A stretch of 64,000 nucleotides of DNA from Phycisphaerales bacterium (GTDB taxonomy: Bacteria; Planctomycetota; Phycisphaerae; Phycisphaerales; UBA1924), in contig CP064987.1 of assembly GCA_016699835.1 (NCBI GenBank), positions 2,480,001-2,544,000 of the forward strand, written 5' to 3'. Every line of letters starts with the position of its first letter. Within the stretch, counting starts at the first letter, position 1. Positions 62,418 to 64,000 of this stretch are shown here, piece after piece. Position numbers and translations under genes: made by a program. Below the pieces are notes generated by a model. The model had not been told where the DNA came from, did not search any database, and saw only the letters and a list, made by a program, of their open reading frames with translations.

Positions 62418-62936
62418 ATGCTCCCGCCCAGCGGCCAACCCGATCAGCCGGCAAACCGAATCCCGAACGGGACCGGCGGGAGGCTCAATCTGCTCCTGTC
62501 CTACGCCGGCTGGGAGCAGGACGCCTGGGTCGATCACCTGCCGCGACTGTTAGAGCCGATCGGCGTCTCGTCGTTCCGTGCCGGAACGGGTCGCCAGGCT
62601 TCCGAAGTCATCCGCAGCGTCCCCATCCACATCGCCGTCGTGGATCTCGGCCTCCCGCTCGAAGAGTCGGGCGCCCGGTCCGACGATGTGGCCGAGGGCG
62701 GCACGCGCCTCCTCGAGTTGCTCTCGCGCCTCCCCGAGCCGCCGCCCACGGTGGTCGTGAAGCGCTCACGCACACACCGCGATGATCTCCGCGAGATCTC
62801 CGCCGCCCTTCGCGCCGGCGCCTTCGCCGTCGTCGATCGCCCGCGGGGCACGGGGGACCTGAATCTCATGCTCGAGGTCATGCGCCGATGCCTGACTCGG
62901 TTCTATCAGGGGCGCTGGCCCACAAACGTTGTCTGA
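62418..62936 (+). CDS. Orphan receiver-like protein
   Basis: This 172-residue protein has a receiver-like alpha/beta region (VPIHIAVVDLGLPLEESG with an Asp in the phosphoacceptor position, TVVVKRSRTHRDDLREI, AGAFAVVDRPRGTG) but no output domain. The first acidic pair of receivers is not obvious. ATG 62418 is chosen; ATG 62352 is in frame but has its GAGG only 2 nt away. It precedes groES by 72 nt. Confidence 0.6.
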   Translation: MLPPSGQPDQPANRIPNGTGGRLNLLLSYAGWEQDAWVDHLPRLLEPIGVSSFRAGTGRQASEVIRSVPIHIAVVDLGLPLEESGARSDDVAEGGTRLLELLSRLPEPPPTVVVKRSRTHRDDLREISAALRAGAFAVVDRPRGTGDLNLMLEVMRRCLTRFYQGRWPTNVV

Positions 62937-63008
62937 GTTGTGTCCCCGGCCGGGATCGAACACGTCCCCGCCGGTCATTGTCCACCAAGTTGATACGAGG
63001 AGTTCATC

Positions 63009-63311
63009 ATGGCGAAGAAGAGCAGCGTCCGTCCCCTCCACGACAAGATTCTCGTCAAGCGCGACGAGGCCCAGACCAAGACCGAGAGCGGGATCTTTCT
63101 CCCCGAGTCCAGCAAGGACCGCCCCAAGTCCGGCACCATCGAGGCCGTCGGCACCGGCGCCCTCAACACCGACACCGGCGAGCGCATCCCCCTCACCGTC
63201 AAGAAGGGCGACAAGGTCATCTTCTCCTCCTACGCCGGGACCGAGATCAAACTCGACGGGCAGGAACTCCTCATCATGTCCGAGGACGACATCCTCGCGA
63301 TCGTGGACTAA
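63009..63311 (+). CDS. groES: Co-chaperonin GroES
   Basis: This 100-residue protein is the heptameric lid of GroEL. It has the GroES start (VRPLHDKILVKRDEAQTKTE), the mobile-loop region GIFLPESSKDRPKSG and the GDKVIFSSYAGTEIK end. GAGGAG lies 6 nt before the ATG. No CIRCE element or clear -35/-10 pair is seen in the 72 nt upstream. Confidence 0.96.
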   Translation: MAKKSSVRPLHDKILVKRDEAQTKTESGIFLPESSKDRPKSGTIEAVGTGALNTDTGERIPLTVKKGDKVIFSSYAGTEIKLDGQELLIMSEDDILAIVD

Positions 63312-63314
63312 GAG

Positions 63315-63560
63315 ATGACCACCGACCAGTTGCGCAAGGCGCTCGGAGAACTCAACGGCGAGCGTGACGCGGTCTTCGCGTTCACGTCCGTCGCCGAGCA
63401 CGCCGGCCTCCTGACCGTCCACCGGGCGATGCTCATCCCCGACGAGCCCGACCACCTGGTCAAGGTCACCGACGGGCACAGCGTCTATCTCATCGACGCC
63501 GAACGCGTCGCGTATGTGCGGATCTCGCTGGGAAAGAAGGACCTGGCGCCGCGGATGTAG
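63315..63560 (+). CDS. Small protein of unknown function between groES and groEL
   Basis: This 81-residue acidic protein starts 3 nt after the groES stop and ends 68 nt before groEL. The sequence is alpha/beta-like (LRKALGELNGERDAVFAFTS, HSVYLIDAERVAYVRIS) with no known motif or Cys. The close spacing suggests co-translation with the chaperonins. Family not recognised. Confidence 0.65.
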   Translation: MTTDQLRKALGELNGERDAVFAFTSVAEHAGLLTVHRAMLIPDEPDHLVKVTDGHSVYLIDAERVAYVRISLGKKDLAPRM

Positions 63561-63628
63561 TCACCAGTTTTCGCATCACCCGCGGCCACAAACCGCGACC
63601 AGAAAAGTTCGAGAAAGGAACAGTTCCC

Positions 63629-64000
<372 letters not shown>

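Noticed and set aside
62937..63008. CIRCE operator upstream of groES
   Set aside because: No TTAGCACTC-N9-GAGTGCTAA or close variant was found.

Overview
The window is GC-rich DNA with mostly short intergenic gaps and no rRNA, insertion sequence, phage gene or CRISPR array that I can see. The gene content points to a Planctomycetota bacterium, probably of the Phycisphaerae type. The supporting features are an LEPR-type surface leader on a secreted cyclophilin, a planctomycete-style pseudopilin with Asp at mature position 5, an exosortase/EpsI gene set, large TPR and AsmA-like proteins, and RskA-like and zinc-finger anti-sigma factors beside ECF sigma factors. The lineage is an inference from gene content; no marker rRNA is present.

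Region by region. (1) 1-9443, minus strand: part of an exopolysaccharide/exosortase locus. In transcription order it holds a Wza-like outer-membrane export lipoprotein, a 303-nt gap with a perfect palindrome, an exosortase, an EpsI protein, a 1529-residue TPR protein and a Wzz/GumC-like chain-length protein that runs off the window. The exosortase-EpsI and EpsI-TPR junctions overlap by ATGA. (2) 9.7-17.1 kb: lipoyl synthase with a repeat-derived insertion, an EVE-domain protein, a Cys-rich small membrane protein, a coiled-coil/Wzz-like membrane protein, an ECF sigma/anti-sigma pair and a pseudopilin. (3) 17.2-27.2 kb: a secreted cyclophilin, two paralogous lipoproteins, ATP-dependent PEP carboxykinase, two paralogous PilZ-receiver proteins on either side of tRNA-His, and gyrB. 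(4) 27.5-37.5 kb: a membrane protein of unknown function, an ArfB-like ribosome-rescue factor overlapping a divergent M42-like peptidase, a giant AsmA-like protein, a DUF1428 protein and the LEPR cyclophilin. (5) 37.8-49.8 kb: two family-2 glycosyltransferases, two CxxCxxCC (YkgJ-type) proteins with a cyclodeaminase-like gene, an OPT transporter, cardiolipin synthase, a histone-H1-like lysine-rich protein, an AarF/UbiB kinase-like protein and a beta-CASP nuclease. (6) 49.9-64 kb: a hybrid sensor kinase interrupted by an in-frame TGA and overlapping its NarL-type regulator, a small LuxR-type HTH gene in an AT-rich pocket, a second OPT transporter with a large inserted loop, phosphatidylserine synthase and decarboxylase, a receiver protein beside an HD-GYP phosphodiesterase, a second ECF sigma/anti-sigma pair, rmuC, an orphan receiver-like protein, and groES-orf-groEL.

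How the parts fit together. Envelope building is a recurrent theme: EPS export and exosortase, glycosyltransferases, AsmA-like protein, phospholipid synthesis by pssA/psd/cls, and lipoproteins. Signalling is a second theme. Two PilZ proteins with an RxxxR/NxSxxG signature and an HD-GYP protein suggest a cyclic-di-GMP circuit. Two sigma/anti-sigma modules and one kinase/regulator pair add transcriptional control.

Two observations stand out. The first is the TGA placed where PAS domains normally have Trp in the hybrid kinase. The second is a recurring arrangement in which a TANNNT -10-like hexamer lies 5-7 nt before a start codon that lacks a Shine-Dalgarno sequence, which suggests frequent leaderless mRNAs.
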